Below, piece by piece: positions 36,439 through 45,432 of a stretch of 64,000 nucleotides of DNA (the first letter of the stretch is position 1; every line of letters starts with the position of its first letter). Below the pieces are notes generated by a model, which was given only the letters and a program-made list of their open reading frames with translations, did no database searches and was not told the DNA's origin. A program made the position numbers and the translations under genes. Source of the stretch: Chitinophaga horti (GTDB lineage Bacteria > Bacteroidota > Bacteroidia > Chitinophagales > Chitinophagaceae); assembly GCF_022867795.2 (NCBI RefSeq), contig NZ_CP107006.1, positions 4,402,001 to 4,466,000 on the forward strand, written 5' to 3'.

Positions 36439-38454
36439 ATGATTAAACTTTTATCCGTTACCCTTTTATCTATCACCACCCTCGTTGCCCGTGCGCAGGA
36501 AACGCCCTGGGCATACGACGAAAACAACCAGAAAATTTATTTTAAAGCAGCACCGGGATGCCTGCTTGTGAAATTCAAAAAGCAACGGCCGGCCATCCCT
36601 TTTGTACATAGACTAACTGCCACAGGCATACGAAAAACGGAGGACCTCGGCAACGGGCTGCAAAAAGTATATATCGACGCACCTGCCGCAAACGTATTGA
36701 GCGAAATCAGGAAGGATACTAATATTATATACTCCTGGGAAGCGCTGTATGTGGACGACCAGCCTTTTCTGCCAACGGGAGAAGTAATACTGATGCCGAA
36801 AGAAGGCGTAAGTACTAAAAATGTGTTACGTACTTCCGGCCTGCTGGATAAAGTTGATATTACTACCTCCAGCCGCAAACTATTCGGGCCCTTTGAAGTA
36901 TTGCGTGTTAAAAACGACGCCGACCTGTTCGACATAGCCAACAAACTACAGGAAACGGGACAATTTATTTGTGCGGCACCCGACAACTGGGCGAAGATCG
37001 ATTTTGGCACGAATGACCCGTTATACCCCTTCCAGGAATGGCTGAACCACCCCACGAATACGAATCTTGACATTAATGTGGAAGAAACCTGGGCCATGCC
37101 TACCAGTAACCTGATCAGCATTGTGGTCATCGACGACGGACTGGCCCCACATGAAGATTTACCGGCCTATGCATCCGGATGGGCGCCCAGGAACCCGACC
37201 GGGCACGGGCTACCAGCTACGGTCTTTCATGGACATGGCACCTCGGTAGCTGGTATTATTGCGGCTGCGGCGAACAATAACCTGGGGATTGCCGGCGGCT
37301 TCCAGGGGTCGCATATTATAAGAGGCATCAACATATTTTGGGATAATAATGAAACGCAGAGTGACATTGCATCTACGTTTGCTTATGCCGTGCAAAACAT
37401 GGGCGCAGATGTGATTAACTGCTCCTGGTCGTATGCCGTTAATTATGCGCCAATACTCGCAGCCAATATTAACGCTGCCCAAAGCTCCGGCAGAAGTGGC
37501 AAAGGCGCCATCATTATAGCGGCATCGGGTAACTCGGCACTCACGTCAAACGCCATCCGCTGGCCGGGCCGCGATCCACAGGTAATTACAGTCGGCGCGG
37601 TAGATCATTATGGTGTAAGGTCGGATTACAGCTGCTACGGTGCGGACCTCGACATTATGGGTCGCGCGAATTACGGCGACATAGTAACGACCGATCTGAT
37701 GGGCGCTGCGGGTTATTCGCCGGACAATTACACCGCCACTTTCGACGGTACTTCCGCCGCAGCACCGCAAGTGGCAGCTATCGCGGCCAAGCTGGTCTCA
37801 CTCAACCAAAATCTTACTTACATACAGGTGCATGACCTCATCCGCAATAACGGCAACGATCTTGGTCCAGCGGGATTCGATTCGCAGTATGGTGGAGGCA
37901 TGGCAAATGGCTGCAAAGCACTGGCGGCGGCCGTTCAGCAATACGCGTATATCACAGGTCCGAATGCGCTAACCCTTGGCCAGCTGGCCTGGTACGACCT
38001 GGCAGATTACACGTACGGCGCGCCGGCGACTTTTACGTGGAGCACCTCCACGCCCTCGATACTTTCTCTCACCCCTACCGGTAACTCCTGCTGGGTGACG
38101 AAAACAGCGGCAGGTACGGGATCGCTGACCGTACAGATACAATCCATCTGCGGCACAACGATCACAAAAACGAAGTCAATCAGCTCCGCCGCATCGCGTA
38201 TGGCCGCGCCGGAAATAACACTCAGTCCCAACCCGGCCGCCACTACAGTGAACGTAAGTTATAAGGCAGATGCTGCCGAACAGATATTGGAATATACCAT
38301 TACCAGAAAAACCGGAGAAGTAGTACAACGTAAAAAGGTAACGCCGGGACGTTCTTTCACTGCAGATATTGCTGCACTGCCAACTGATGTTTACCTCGTA
38401 AACATTCGCACCAGCAACGGCTGGAAGCCAGGCGTACAACTCATAAAACGGTAA
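36439..38454 (+). CDS. T9SS-exported subtilisin-like serine protease (S8)
   Basis: 671 residues. Signal peptide MIKLLSVTLLSITTLVARAQ; residues about 21-195 form an N-terminal propeptide-like region; the S8 domain follows with catalytic D232 (VVIDDG), H266 (FHGHGTSVAG), oxyanion N365 (AASGN) and S439 (FDGTSAAAPQ). A beta domain comes next, and the last 80 residues (PEITLSPNPAATTVNVSY to GVQLIKR) are a T9SS type A sorting domain, so the enzyme is secreted across the outer membrane. It degrades external protein. It is a single-gene unit: divergent from the fibre cluster and followed by a terminator. Confidence 0.95.
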   Translation: MIKLLSVTLLSITTLVARAQETPWAYDENNQKIYFKAAPGCLLVKFKKQRPAIPFVHRLTATGIRKTEDLGNGLQKVYIDAPAANVLSEIRKDTNIIYSWEALYVDDQPFLPTGEVILMPKEGVSTKNVLRTSGLLDKVDITTSSRKLFGPFEVLRVKNDADLFDIANKLQETGQFICAAPDNWAKIDFGTNDPLYPFQEWLNHPTNTNLDINVEETWAMPTSNLISIVVIDDGLAPHEDLPAYASGWAPRNPTGHGLPATVFHGHGTSVAGIIAAAANNNLGIAGGFQGSHIIRGINIFWDNNETQSDIASTFAYAVQNMGADVINCSWSYAVNYAPILAANINAAQSSGRSGKGAIIIAASGNSALTSNAIRWPGRDPQVITVGAVDHYGVRSDYSCYGADLDIMGRANYGDIVTTDLMGAAGYSPDNYTATFDGTSAAAPQVAAIAAKLVSLNQNLTYIQVHDLIRNNGNDLGPAGFDSQYGGGMANGCKALAAAVQQYAYITGPNALTLGQLAWYDLADYTYGAPATFTWSTSTPSILSLTPTGNSCWVTKTAAGTGSLTVQIQSICGTTITKTKSISSAASRMAAPEITLSPNPAATTVNVSYKADAAEQILEYTITRKTGEVVQRKKVTPGRSFTADIAALPTDVYLVNIRTSNGWKPGVQLIKR

Positions 38455-38492
38455 GTGTCTTTGTAATTGTTTTAAATTAGGTTAACAGGCAG

Positions 38493-38515
38493 GGGAGGTT
38501 TCTACCTCCCTTTAT
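38493..38515 (+). terminator. terminator after the subtilisin gene
   Basis: GGGAGGT (38493-38499) pairs with ACCTCCC (38504-38510) around a TTCT loop and is followed by TTTATTTATT. It lies 38 bases after the protease stop and touches the convergent small lipoprotein gene. Confidence 0.75.
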
Positions 38516-38830
38516 TTATTCTACCAAACCAGTGTGTTTGATCACATAAGCGCGCGGATGCAGGCCGCCCATGGTGAGGCAGGAGTCTACGTCAGCCGCT
38601 TTCTGCAACTTAAAAGGAAATCTTGCACCGGCGATCATATAACGCGCAGGCACGTTAAGCGCGATAATGGTATCCGGACGGCCGGAACGTTCGAAGGCGA
38701 GCAACCACAGCGGATCAATGCAGGTGCTTCCCGAGTAGGGACCAAGGATGACGCCCTCCCATGTTTGCGCAGGCTTTTCGCACGCGAGTAAGGATAACGT
38801 AACGAGTGAGATAACAACTAATTTTTTCAT
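38516..38830 (-). CDS. small lipoprotein of unknown function
   Basis: 104 residues beginning MKKLVVISLVTLSLLACEK, a clear lipoprotein signal with C17. The mature part of about 87 residues has cysteines in GSTCIDPLW and VDSCLTMGG that could form one disulfide. I recognise no family. It is convergent with the subtilisin gene and stands alone; a 12-base palindrome lies 23 bases upstream of its start. Confidence 0.7.
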   Translation of the reverse strand: MKKLVVISLVTLSLLACEKPAQTWEGVILGPYSGSTCIDPLWLLAFERSGRPDTIIALNVPARYMIAGARFPFKLQKAADVDSCLTMGGLHPRAYVIKHTGLVE

Positions 38831-38852
38831 GAGATAGATTTAAATGAGTGCT

Positions 38853-38864
38853 GCGGTATACCGC
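38853..38864. promoter_or_regulatory. 12-base palindrome upstream of the small lipoprotein gene
   Basis: GCGGTATACCGC is a perfect palindrome, 23 bases before the start codon at 38830. It may be an operator; no promoter boxes were clear next to it. The remaining bases up to 39130 contain nothing else I can identify. Confidence 0.3.
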
Positions 38865-39130
38865 TGACAATGGAATTTTTTAATCACCACTACCACTAAA
38901 TTAACGGGAAGCTTGCACGTAACTTTCTCAACCATGCACCCGTACAGGTATTCTCCCGCGGGCACCCAAATCGATAGGAAACAATAGGCTTACCTCGATA
39001 GAGTCTTGTCCTGTTTATGCTCCCGTCACCTTTTTAAAGCACGACCCTTGCTGTTGATCCCGCTTTTCAAACGAGCCGGCCATCGCATTTGTTACCAAAA
39101 TCTCCCGCCTTTTTGTATCTTTTCATAGTT

Positions 39131-39574
39131 ATGAAACGACTTACGCTACTCTTCGCCATTATGGCCACTACGCTTGCAGCGACCGCACAGAAAAAACCCG
39201 TGCTCAATCACATTGCCCTGTCTGTATACGACATCGGCAAAGCCACGGCCTTTTACCGCGACATCCTCAACATCGACACTATCCCAGAGCCTTTCCATGA
39301 CGGGAAGCATACCTGGTTCCGGATTGGCGAACAAAGCCATTTGCACCTGATCCAGAACTCACCGGCGATTACGAAACACGATAAAAACACGCACATCTGC
39401 TTCTCTGTTCCCTCGGTGGAAGCGTTGATGAAGCTGCTGGACAAACATAAGATCCATTACGAAAGCTGGACGGGCGAACCGAAAACGGCTACCAAACGGG
39501 TAGATGGAGTGAAACAAATTTACCTCACCGACCCCGATGGATACTGGGTAGAGATCAATGATGATAAATACTAA
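39131..39574 (+). CDS. exported VOC (glyoxalase/bleomycin-resistance fold) protein
   Basis: 147 residues from ATG at 39131, chosen because MKRLTLLFAIMATTLAATAQ is a good signal peptide; the frame is open from 39089. The VOC fold begins LNHIALSVYDIGKATAFYRD, with a first metal-site His (H in LNHIALSV), a central IGEQSHLHLIQ and a final YLTDPDGYWVEIND, where the Glu is the usual metal ligand. VOC proteins are normally cytoplasmic; export to the periplasm is unusual. The substrate is unknown. It is a single-gene unit closed by a perfect terminator, with the urease operon following. Confidence 0.88.
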   Translation: MKRLTLLFAIMATTLAATAQKKPVLNHIALSVYDIGKATAFYRDILNIDTIPEPFHDGKHTWFRIGEQSHLHLIQNSPAITKHDKNTHICFSVPSVEALMKLLDKHKIHYESWTGEPKTATKRVDGVKQIYLTDPDGYWVEINDDKY

Positions 39575-39602
39575 AAAGACGAGGCCAAGGCCTCGTCTTT
39601 TT
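39573..39602 (+). terminator. terminator after the VOC gene
   Basis: GACGAGGCC and GGCCTCGTC form a perfect stem extended by A/T pairs (39573-39586 with 39589-39602), with a T-run on the plus strand and an A-run before it. Confidence 0.9.
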
Positions 39603-39656
39603 CATTTTCGCCGTAAATAATTGATTTAATTCTTCATCTTAGCTACTTTTCTTACC

Positions 39657-39685
39657 TTGACAAGCAGATAATTTTCATATAAAAT
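39657..39685 (+). promoter_or_regulatory. possible promoter of the urease operon
   Basis: TTGACA (39657-39662), 17 bases, TAAAAT (39680-39685): a housekeeping-like arrangement. It does not fit TAnnTTTG well, so it is tentative. The start would be just upstream of ureA at 39694. Confidence 0.3.
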
Positions 39686-39693
39686 ATTTTTCT

Positions 39694-39996
39694 ATGCACT
39701 TAACGCCGAGAGAATCGGAAAAGCTGCTTTTGTTCCTCGCCGGCGAACTGGCAGCTAAAAGGAAGGCACGTGGACTGAAGCTGAATTATCCCGAGGCAGT
39801 AGCCTACATCAGCAGCCACCTGCAGGAGGCCGCCCGTGACGGAAAGAGTGTAGCAGAGCTGATGCAATATGGCGCCACGGTGCTCCATCGCGATGAAGTC
39901 ATGGAAGGCATTCCCGAGATGATCCACGAAATACAGATCGAAGCTACCTTTCCAGACGGCACCAAACTGGTGACGGTGCATCACCCTATCCGTTAA
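39694..39996 (+). CDS. ureA: urease subunit gamma
   Basis: 100 residues, the standard length of the gamma chain of a three-chain urease. Recognised by MHLTPRESEKLLLFLAGELA, GLKLNYPEAVAYIS and the C-terminal IQIEATFPDGTKLVTVHHPI. With beta and alpha chains it forms the nickel enzyme that hydrolyses urea to ammonia and carbamate in the cytoplasm. First gene of the urease operon; ureB follows 16 bases later. Confidence 0.97.
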   Translation: MHLTPRESEKLLLFLAGELAAKRKARGLKLNYPEAVAYISSHLQEAARDGKSVAELMQYGATVLHRDEVMEGIPEMIHEIQIEATFPDGTKLVTVHHPIR

Positions 39997-40012
39997 ACGC
40001 AAATTACTAAGT

Positions 40013-40387
40013 ATGATACCCGGAGAATATTTTCTGAAACCCGGTGACGTGATCGCCAACGAGGGCAGATCTACCGTGAAAATAAACGTAGTAAATACGG
40101 GAGACCGGCCAGTGCAGATTGGTTCGCACTTTCACTTTTTTGAAGTAAACCGGATGATGGCCTTTGATCGTGAGAAGGCCTTCGGGATGCGGTTGAACGT
40201 ACCTTCCGGCAACGCGGTCCGGTTCGAACCCGGCGAAACAAAGGAAGTGGAACTGGTAGCACTCGGTGGACATCGCAAAGCGATCGGCTTTTCTAATCTC
40301 GCTGATGGCGACACCACCACGGAGGAAGCGAAAAACAAAGCAATGGAAAAAGCGATCGCACAACAGTTTAAAAACACGACACCATGA
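40013..40387 (+). CDS. ureB: urease subunit beta
   Basis: 124 residues, full length for the beta chain. Recognised by MIPGEYFLKPGDVIANEGR, VVNTGDRPVQIGSHFHFFEVN, MRLNVPSGNAVRFEPGE and KEVELVALGG. The C-terminal 20 residues are charged (EEAKNKAMEK) and slightly longer than usual. Its last codons overlap the ureC start (ATGA), giving translational coupling. Confidence 0.97.
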   Translation: MIPGEYFLKPGDVIANEGRSTVKINVVNTGDRPVQIGSHFHFFEVNRMMAFDREKAFGMRLNVPSGNAVRFEPGETKEVELVALGGHRKAIGFSNLADGDTTTEEAKNKAMEKAIAQQFKNTTP

Positions 40388-42105
40388 GCCTGAAGATACC
40401 TAAAGCCAAATACGCCAGTATGTATGGCCCTACTGTGGGCGACAGGGTGCGGCTGGCGGATACGGAACTGATCATCGAAATAGAGAAAGACTATAACGTA
40501 TACGGCGACGAGTGCAAATTCGGCGGCGGCAAAAGTGTGCGCGATGGCATGGCCCAATCCGGCACGGCTGTTCGTGCAGAAGGGGTGCTCGACTTCCTCA
40601 TCACCAACGTGATCATCATCGATCACTGGGGTATCGTGAAAGCGGATATCGGCATCAGGGATGGCAGGATCGTGGGGATTGGTCAGGCCGGCAACCCGGA
40701 CACGATGGACGGCGTACACCCACACATGATCATTGGCGCCGCTACGGAGGTGCATAACGGCAGCAATCTGATTGCCACCGCCGGCGGCATCGATACACAC
40801 ATTCATTTTATTTGTCCGCAGCAGATAGACCATGCGCTGTTCAGTGGCATCACCACTATGATCGGCGGCGGAACGGGACCGGCGGATGGCACCAGCGCTA
40901 CGACCGTTACACCTGGCAAGTGGAACATCATGCGTATGTTACAGGCAGCGGAAGCCTACCCGATGAACCTGGGCTTTTTCGGTAAAGGCAACTGCGCTAC
41001 TGAGGCGCCACTGGTAGAACAAATTGAAGCGGGGGCCTTAGGTTTAAAGATCCACGAAGACTGGGGCAGCACACCTGCCGTGATCGACGCGGCGCTTACC
41101 GTGGCCGATAAAATGGACGTGCAGATCGCCATCCACACCGACACCCTAAACGAAGGCGGCTTCCTGGAAGATACGATGAACGCCATCAATGGCCGCGTCA
41201 TCCACACGTTTCATACAGAAGGCGCGGGTGGCGGCCACGCACCGGACATTATCCGCGCAGCGCAGTACCCGAACGTATTGCCCGCCTCCACCAATCCGAC
41301 GCGACCTTATACGATCAATACAATTGACGAACACCTCGACATGCTGATGGTTTGCCATCACCTGGACAAACGTGTACCCGAAGACGTTGCCTTTGCCGAC
41401 TCGCGCATACGCCCGGAAACGATTGCTGCGGAAGACATCCTGCATGACATGGGCGTGTTCAGCATCATGAGTTCGGACTCGCAGGCCATGGGCCGCGTAA
41501 GTGAAGTGATCACCCGCACCTGGCAAACCGCCGACAAAATGAAAAAACAACGCGGCCCGTTACCGGAAGATGAAGGTCACGACAACGATAATCTGCGCGT
41601 AAAACGTTACGTAGCCAAGTATACGATCAACGCCGCCATCGCACAGGGCATTGCTAAACACGTAGGCTCTATCGAACCCGGCAAACTCGCCGACATCGTG
41701 CTTTGGAAACCGGCTTTCTTCGGTGTGAAACCAGAGATGATCATCAAAGGAGGCATCATTACCGGCAGCCGTATGGGCGACCCGAACGCCTCCATCCCCA
41801 CCCCGCAGCCTGTCATATACCGGCATATGTTCGGCGCGCATGGCAAGGCGGTGTTGCATAGCAGCGTTACTTTCGTATCGCAGGCGGGGATCAAAAACAA
41901 TATCGGGGCGGAATATGGCTTACAGAAACAACTGCTGCCCGTGAGCGATTGCCGCAATATCAGCAAGAAAGACCTGATCCACAATGATAAGACGCCGGAG
42001 ATTTCGGTAAACCCGGAAAACTACGAAGTAAAGGTTGATGGCGTAAAGATCACCTGCGAGCCTGCAAAAGAGGTAGCACTGGCGCAAAGGTATTTCCTCT
42101 TTTAA
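40384..42105 (+). CDS. ureC: urease subunit alpha (catalytic)
   Basis: 573 residues. All active-site residues are in place when compared with Klebsiella urease (constant offset of 5): nickel ligands H139 and H141 (DTHIHF), carbamylated K222 (GLKIHEDWG), H251 (IAIHTDTLNEGG), H277 (TFHTEG) and D365 (SSDSQAMG), and the flap C324-H325 (MVCHHLD). It should therefore be active once nickel is loaded by UreD, UreF, UreG and UreE, encoded just downstream. Neighbours and intact residues give no sign of decay. Overlaps ureB by 4 bases; ureE follows after 9. Confidence 0.98.
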   Translation: MSLKIPKAKYASMYGPTVGDRVRLADTELIIEIEKDYNVYGDECKFGGGKSVRDGMAQSGTAVRAEGVLDFLITNVIIIDHWGIVKADIGIRDGRIVGIGQAGNPDTMDGVHPHMIIGAATEVHNGSNLIATAGGIDTHIHFICPQQIDHALFSGITTMIGGGTGPADGTSATTVTPGKWNIMRMLQAAEAYPMNLGFFGKGNCATEAPLVEQIEAGALGLKIHEDWGSTPAVIDAALTVADKMDVQIAIHTDTLNEGGFLEDTMNAINGRVIHTFHTEGAGGGHAPDIIRAAQYPNVLPASTNPTRPYTINTIDEHLDMLMVCHHLDKRVPEDVAFADSRIRPETIAAEDILHDMGVFSIMSSDSQAMGRVSEVITRTWQTADKMKKQRGPLPEDEGHDNDNLRVKRYVAKYTINAAIAQGIAKHVGSIEPGKLADIVLWKPAFFGVKPEMIIKGGIITGSRMGDPNASIPTPQPVIYRHMFGAHGKAVLHSSVTFVSQAGIKNNIGAEYGLQKQLLPVSDCRNISKKDLIHNDKTPEISVNPENYEVKVDGVKITCEPAKEVALAQRYFLF

Positions 42106-42114
42106 ATTTCGTGT

Positions 42115-42618
42115 ATGCTGATCCGTGAAAAAGTGGGCCATGTCGCCGGTATCCATATCAATCATCTGCAAAAAGATGCGTTACACATCGAGTGGTTCGA
42201 TGCAGCCAAACGTATACAGCGCCTCCGTACACAAAGCGGTTGCGAAGTAGCGATCAAATTCCTGCAGGAAGGCCAGCGGCTTGAGGATGGCGACATCCTG
42301 TACATGGATGATACAACCGCTATAGTCGTGCACATCGTGCCCTGCGACGCCATCGTTATTCAACCCAAAGATATGCTGGAAATGGGCACGGTATGTTATG
42401 AGATCGGCAATAAACATCTGCCCATATTTTTACAGGAAGATGAGGTGCTGATCCCTTACGAAGAACCGCTGTTCCGATGGTTGCAGGCTGCAGGCTTTGC
42501 TCCTGCAAAAGCCGTACGCCAGCTGCGCAACATGCTGAAATCGAACGTCACGCCGCATAGTCACGGTACGAGTGCCAATACGTTATTTTCCCGCATCATG
42601 AACCTGGCTTCCAAATGA
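42115..42618 (+). CDS. ureE: urease accessory protein, nickel chaperone
   Basis: 167 residues. Matches UreE: N-terminal peptide-binding domain (MLIREKVGHVAGI, followed by IEWFDAAKRIQRLRTQSGCEV) and the metal-binding domain with CYEIGNKHLPIFLQEDEVLIPYEEP, where the His after GNK is the conserved nickel ligand. It lacks the long His-rich tail seen in some species; only PHSHGTS remains near the C-terminus. It delivers nickel to UreG. Overlaps ureF by 4 bases. Confidence 0.94.
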   Translation: MLIREKVGHVAGIHINHLQKDALHIEWFDAAKRIQRLRTQSGCEVAIKFLQEGQRLEDGDILYMDDTTAIVVHIVPCDAIVIQPKDMLEMGTVCYEIGNKHLPIFLQEDEVLIPYEEPLFRWLQAAGFAPAKAVRQLRNMLKSNVTPHSHGTSANTLFSRIMNLASK

Positions 42619-43292
42619 GTACACATTACCTGGGCAGCCTGCTGCACCTCTCCGACCCTACTTTACCCATCGGCGGCTACACACATTCCGCCGGGCTGGA
42701 AACGTACGTGCAGCAAGGACTTGTACACAATACGGCTACCGCCGAAGCTTTTGTTCGCAACATGCTGCAGTGTAACCTGCAGTACAACGACGGCGCCTTT
42801 GTTCACTTCGCCTATACCGCCACGCAAACGAAGAACTTACAACGACTCGTGCAGCTGGATGAGGAATGTACCGCGTTAAAAACACCGAAAGAAATCCGCA
42901 TCGCCAGCCAGAAGCTTGGTTTGCGGCTCATGAAGATATTCAGCCGGCAGCAGCCGTTTGAGCTGGCAGCTCAACTCGAGCAACAGGTAAAGTCACCGCA
43001 CTATTGCATAACATTCGGCCTGTACGCCTGCCTGCTGGGCATCCCGGAGGAAGAGGCGCTGTTATCCTTTTACTACAATGCAGCAGTGGGCATGGTGACC
43101 AACAACGTAAAACTCGTACCGCTCGGGCAGCTCGACGGACAAGACATCCTGTTCCGCTTGCAACCATTACTGCAATCGCTTGCCCAGGCTACGTTGCAGG
43201 CCGACGAAAACCTGACAGGACTTTGCAATACAGGCTTCGACATCCGCTGTATGCAGCATGAACACTTGTACTCGCGGTTGTACATGTCTTAA
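42615..43292 (+). CDS. ureF: urease accessory protein UreF
   Basis: 225 residues, all-helical. Recognised by LLHLSDPTLPIGGYTHSAGLETYVQQG at the N-terminus and FYYNAAVGMVTNNVKLVPLGQLDGQ in the last third. UreF joins UreD and UreG in the apourease activation complex and gates nickel transfer. Overlaps ureE; ureG follows after 17 bases. Confidence 0.95.
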   Translation: MSTHYLGSLLHLSDPTLPIGGYTHSAGLETYVQQGLVHNTATAEAFVRNMLQCNLQYNDGAFVHFAYTATQTKNLQRLVQLDEECTALKTPKEIRIASQKLGLRLMKIFSRQQPFELAAQLEQQVKSPHYCITFGLYACLLGIPEEEALLSFYYNAAVGMVTNNVKLVPLGQLDGQDILFRLQPLLQSLAQATLQADENLTGLCNTGFDIRCMQHEHLYSRLYMS

Positions 43293-43309
43293 ATGATCAA
43301 TCTAAAAAA

Positions 43310-43930
43310 ATGGAAAGAAACTATATAAAAATCGGTGTGGCCGGTCCCGTTGGTTCGGGTAAAACAGCGTTGATAGAACGGCTGTCGAGGCACATGGCCG
43401 GTATGTACAGCATTGGTGTGATCACCAACGATATTTATACAAAGGAAGATGCCGAATTCCTGACGCGCAACAGCCTGCTGCCTGCCGAACGGATTATTGG
43501 TGTGGAAACGGGCGGCTGTCCGCATACGGCCATTCGAGAAGACGCCAGCATGAACCTGGAGGCGGTAGACGAGATGGCGCAGCGCTTCCCGGATGTGCAG
43601 ATCATCTTTATCGAAAGCGGCGGCGACAACCTGTCTGCCACGTTTAGCCCTGACCTGGCCGACGTGACCATCTTTGTAATCGACGTGGCGGAGGGCGATA
43701 AGATACCGCGCAAGGGTGGTCCGGGTATTACACGTTCCGACTTACTGGTGATCAATAAAATTGACCTGGCGCCTTACGTACATGCCGACCTGGGCGTGAT
43801 GGACCGCGATGCCCGTAAGATGCGCGGCGAACGTCCTTTCATATTTACAAACCTCATGAGCCTGGAAGGACTGGATAAAGTGATGACCTGGATCAAACAA
43901 TATGCGTTGCTCGAAGGAGTGGAAGAATGA
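43310..43930 (+). CDS. ureG: urease accessory GTPase
   Basis: 206 residues, a SIMIBI-class GTPase. P-loop GPVGSGKT (residues 12-19), the nickel-binding CPH motif in GVETGGCPHTAIRED, IFIESGGDNLSATFSPDLAD as switch and Walker B region, and the base-recognition NKIDLAPYV. GTP hydrolysis drives nickel insertion into urease. Overlaps ureD by 4 bases. Confidence 0.97.
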   Translation: MERNYIKIGVAGPVGSGKTALIERLSRHMAGMYSIGVITNDIYTKEDAEFLTRNSLLPAERIIGVETGGCPHTAIREDASMNLEAVDEMAQRFPDVQIIFIESGGDNLSATFSPDLADVTIFVIDVAEGDKIPRKGGPGITRSDLLVINKIDLAPYVHADLGVMDRDARKMRGERPFIFTNLMSLEGLDKVMTWIKQYALLEGVEE

Positions 43931-44736
43931 TCAACGAACTGAAAATAGCGACCGGCCTGCGAAACGGCAAAACGTACCTGAAGGAAAGTTTTTACACCCG
44001 TCCCTTTAAACTGGCGGATGTGGGATTGGACCGCCACGATCCGGCGCTGTACCTTACGCTGATGAGCTCCTCCCCCGGCATACTGGATGGCGATGTGTAC
44101 GATATACAAGTGCAACTTGCAGCACATACGCGACTGCAATTACAAACACAATCGTACCAGCGCATCTTTCAAATGGAGCAGGAAGCGCGGCAAACCATGC
44201 AGGTAATGCTGGAAGACGGAGCCATGCTTTCGTACATTCCCCATCCGCTGGTGCCGCATAAAAACGCCGTGTTTAAGGCGCATAATAAAATCACGGTCGG
44301 CGCGGGCTCCCGGTTACTTTGGGGTGAAATCGTTACTTGCGGCCGCAAACTTTCCGGCGAAGTATTTCAATTTAAATTATTGAGGAACCTCACAGAGATT
44401 TACCAGAACGGCCGCCTGTTGCTGAAAGACAACCAGGTGATGGCGCCGGCACTCATTCCGCCCGAAGTGATGGGACAACTCGAGGGGCACACGCACCAGG
44501 CGACTTTTATTTATGTGGATACCACACCCGGTGCGAATTTATTTGAAGAAAACATTCGCGCACTGATACCAGGTGACATCGTGTGTGGCGTTACCCGCGC
44601 CGCAGGTCCGGCCGTTGTGGCGCGTATGCTGGCGCAGGGTGGCGAGCAGTTGTACGACTGCCTGCAGCGCATTGCCACCGCCATCTGGACAAACGAAATT
44701 GTACACTATACTAATACATCCGAACATGAACGCTGA
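43927..44736 (+). CDS. ureD: urease accessory protein UreD (UreH of some species)
   Basis: 269 residues, beta-helix scaffold protein of the activation complex. Recognised by YLKESFYTRPFKLADVG, LMSSSPGILDGDVYDIQVQL, TQSYQRIFQMEQ and GEIVTCGRKLSGEVFQFK. It is placed after ureG, rather than first as in enterobacteria. Its end overlaps the nickel permease start by 11 bases. Confidence 0.95.
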   Translation: MINELKIATGLRNGKTYLKESFYTRPFKLADVGLDRHDPALYLTLMSSSPGILDGDVYDIQVQLAAHTRLQLQTQSYQRIFQMEQEARQTMQVMLEDGAMLSYIPHPLVPHKNAVFKAHNKITVGAGSRLLWGEIVTCGRKLSGEVFQFKLLRNLTEIYQNGRLLLKDNQVMAPALIPPEVMGQLEGHTHQATFIYVDTTPGANLFEENIRALIPGDIVCGVTRAAGPAVVARMLAQGGEQLYDCLQRIATAIWTNEIVHYTNTSEHER

Positions 44737-45430
44737 AATTGGCGCACTCGCCGCCACCGCTATTGGCATCAGCTGCCTGCACACCGTAACCGGCCCCGAT
44801 CACTACGTACCCTTCATCGCCCTGTCGAAAGCGCGTAACTGGAAGCTCGGCAAAACCATCTGGTGGACGATCGTGTGCGGCATCGGGCATGTGGGCAGTT
44901 CCATTATACTTGGGCTAATCGGTATCGCGCTCGGCTGGCAGATCAAAAAACTCACCGGGCTGGAAGATGTTCGCGGCGGCCTCGCCGCCTGGGCATTACT
45001 GGTGTTCGGCACCTTATACCTCATCTACGGCATCCGCCAGGCGTACCTGAACCGCGCCCACAAACACTTTGACGTGTACGACGACAATTCCGTTTACGTA
45101 TACGAACACAAACACGGCGAGGCGCCTGTATACCCGCAACAGCGCACCAAAGTAACACCCTGGATCCTGTTCATCATCTTCGTACTCGGCCCTTGCGAAC
45201 CCTTAATACCGCTGCTCACTTTCCCTGCGGTGGAACAGTCGCCTGCCGGGATATTGCTGGTTGCGGGCGTGTTTACCCTATTCACCCTGATCACCATGGT
45301 GGGTATGGTATTGCTCGGCTACTTCGGCTTTTCCTTCCTGCAAACGGGTAAGATGGAAAAGTATGTGCATGCCATTGGTGGCGCCAGCATTACAATATGC
45401 GGTGCGGGTATGGTATTTTGGGGATGGTAA
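44726..45430 (+). CDS. nickel permease, UreH/HupE-like membrane protein
   Basis: 234 residues from ATG at 44726 (MNAEIGALAATAIGISCLH); the longer frame to 44573 is only overlap with ureD. Five to six hydrophobic helices. The signature CLHTVTGPDHYVPF (H19, D25-H26), an H-x5-DH motif in the first helix, is the metal-selecting motif shared by nickel permeases of the NiCoT and UreH types. A charged loop with HKHFDVYDDN and YEHKHGE (about 110-130) is also His-rich. It probably imports nickel for urease, as last gene of the operon. It ends 2 bases before the convergent beta-helix gene. Confidence 0.85.
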   Translation: MNAEIGALAATAIGISCLHTVTGPDHYVPFIALSKARNWKLGKTIWWTIVCGIGHVGSSIILGLIGIALGWQIKKLTGLEDVRGGLAAWALLVFGTLYLIYGIRQAYLNRAHKHFDVYDDNSVYVYEHKHGEAPVYPQQRTKVTPWILFIIFVLGPCEPLIPLLTFPAVEQSPAGILLVAGVFTLFTLITMVGMVLLGYFGFSFLQTGKMEKYVHAIGGASITICGAGMVFWGW

Positions 45431-45432
45431 TG

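Noticed and set aside
40132..40833. 233-codon minus frame across ureB/ureC
   Set aside because: Shadow of well-conserved urease genes.
44573..44725. Longer N-terminus for the nickel permease
   Set aside because: This extension is an out-of-frame reading of ureD, rich in Cys/Arg/Pro and with no membrane helix.
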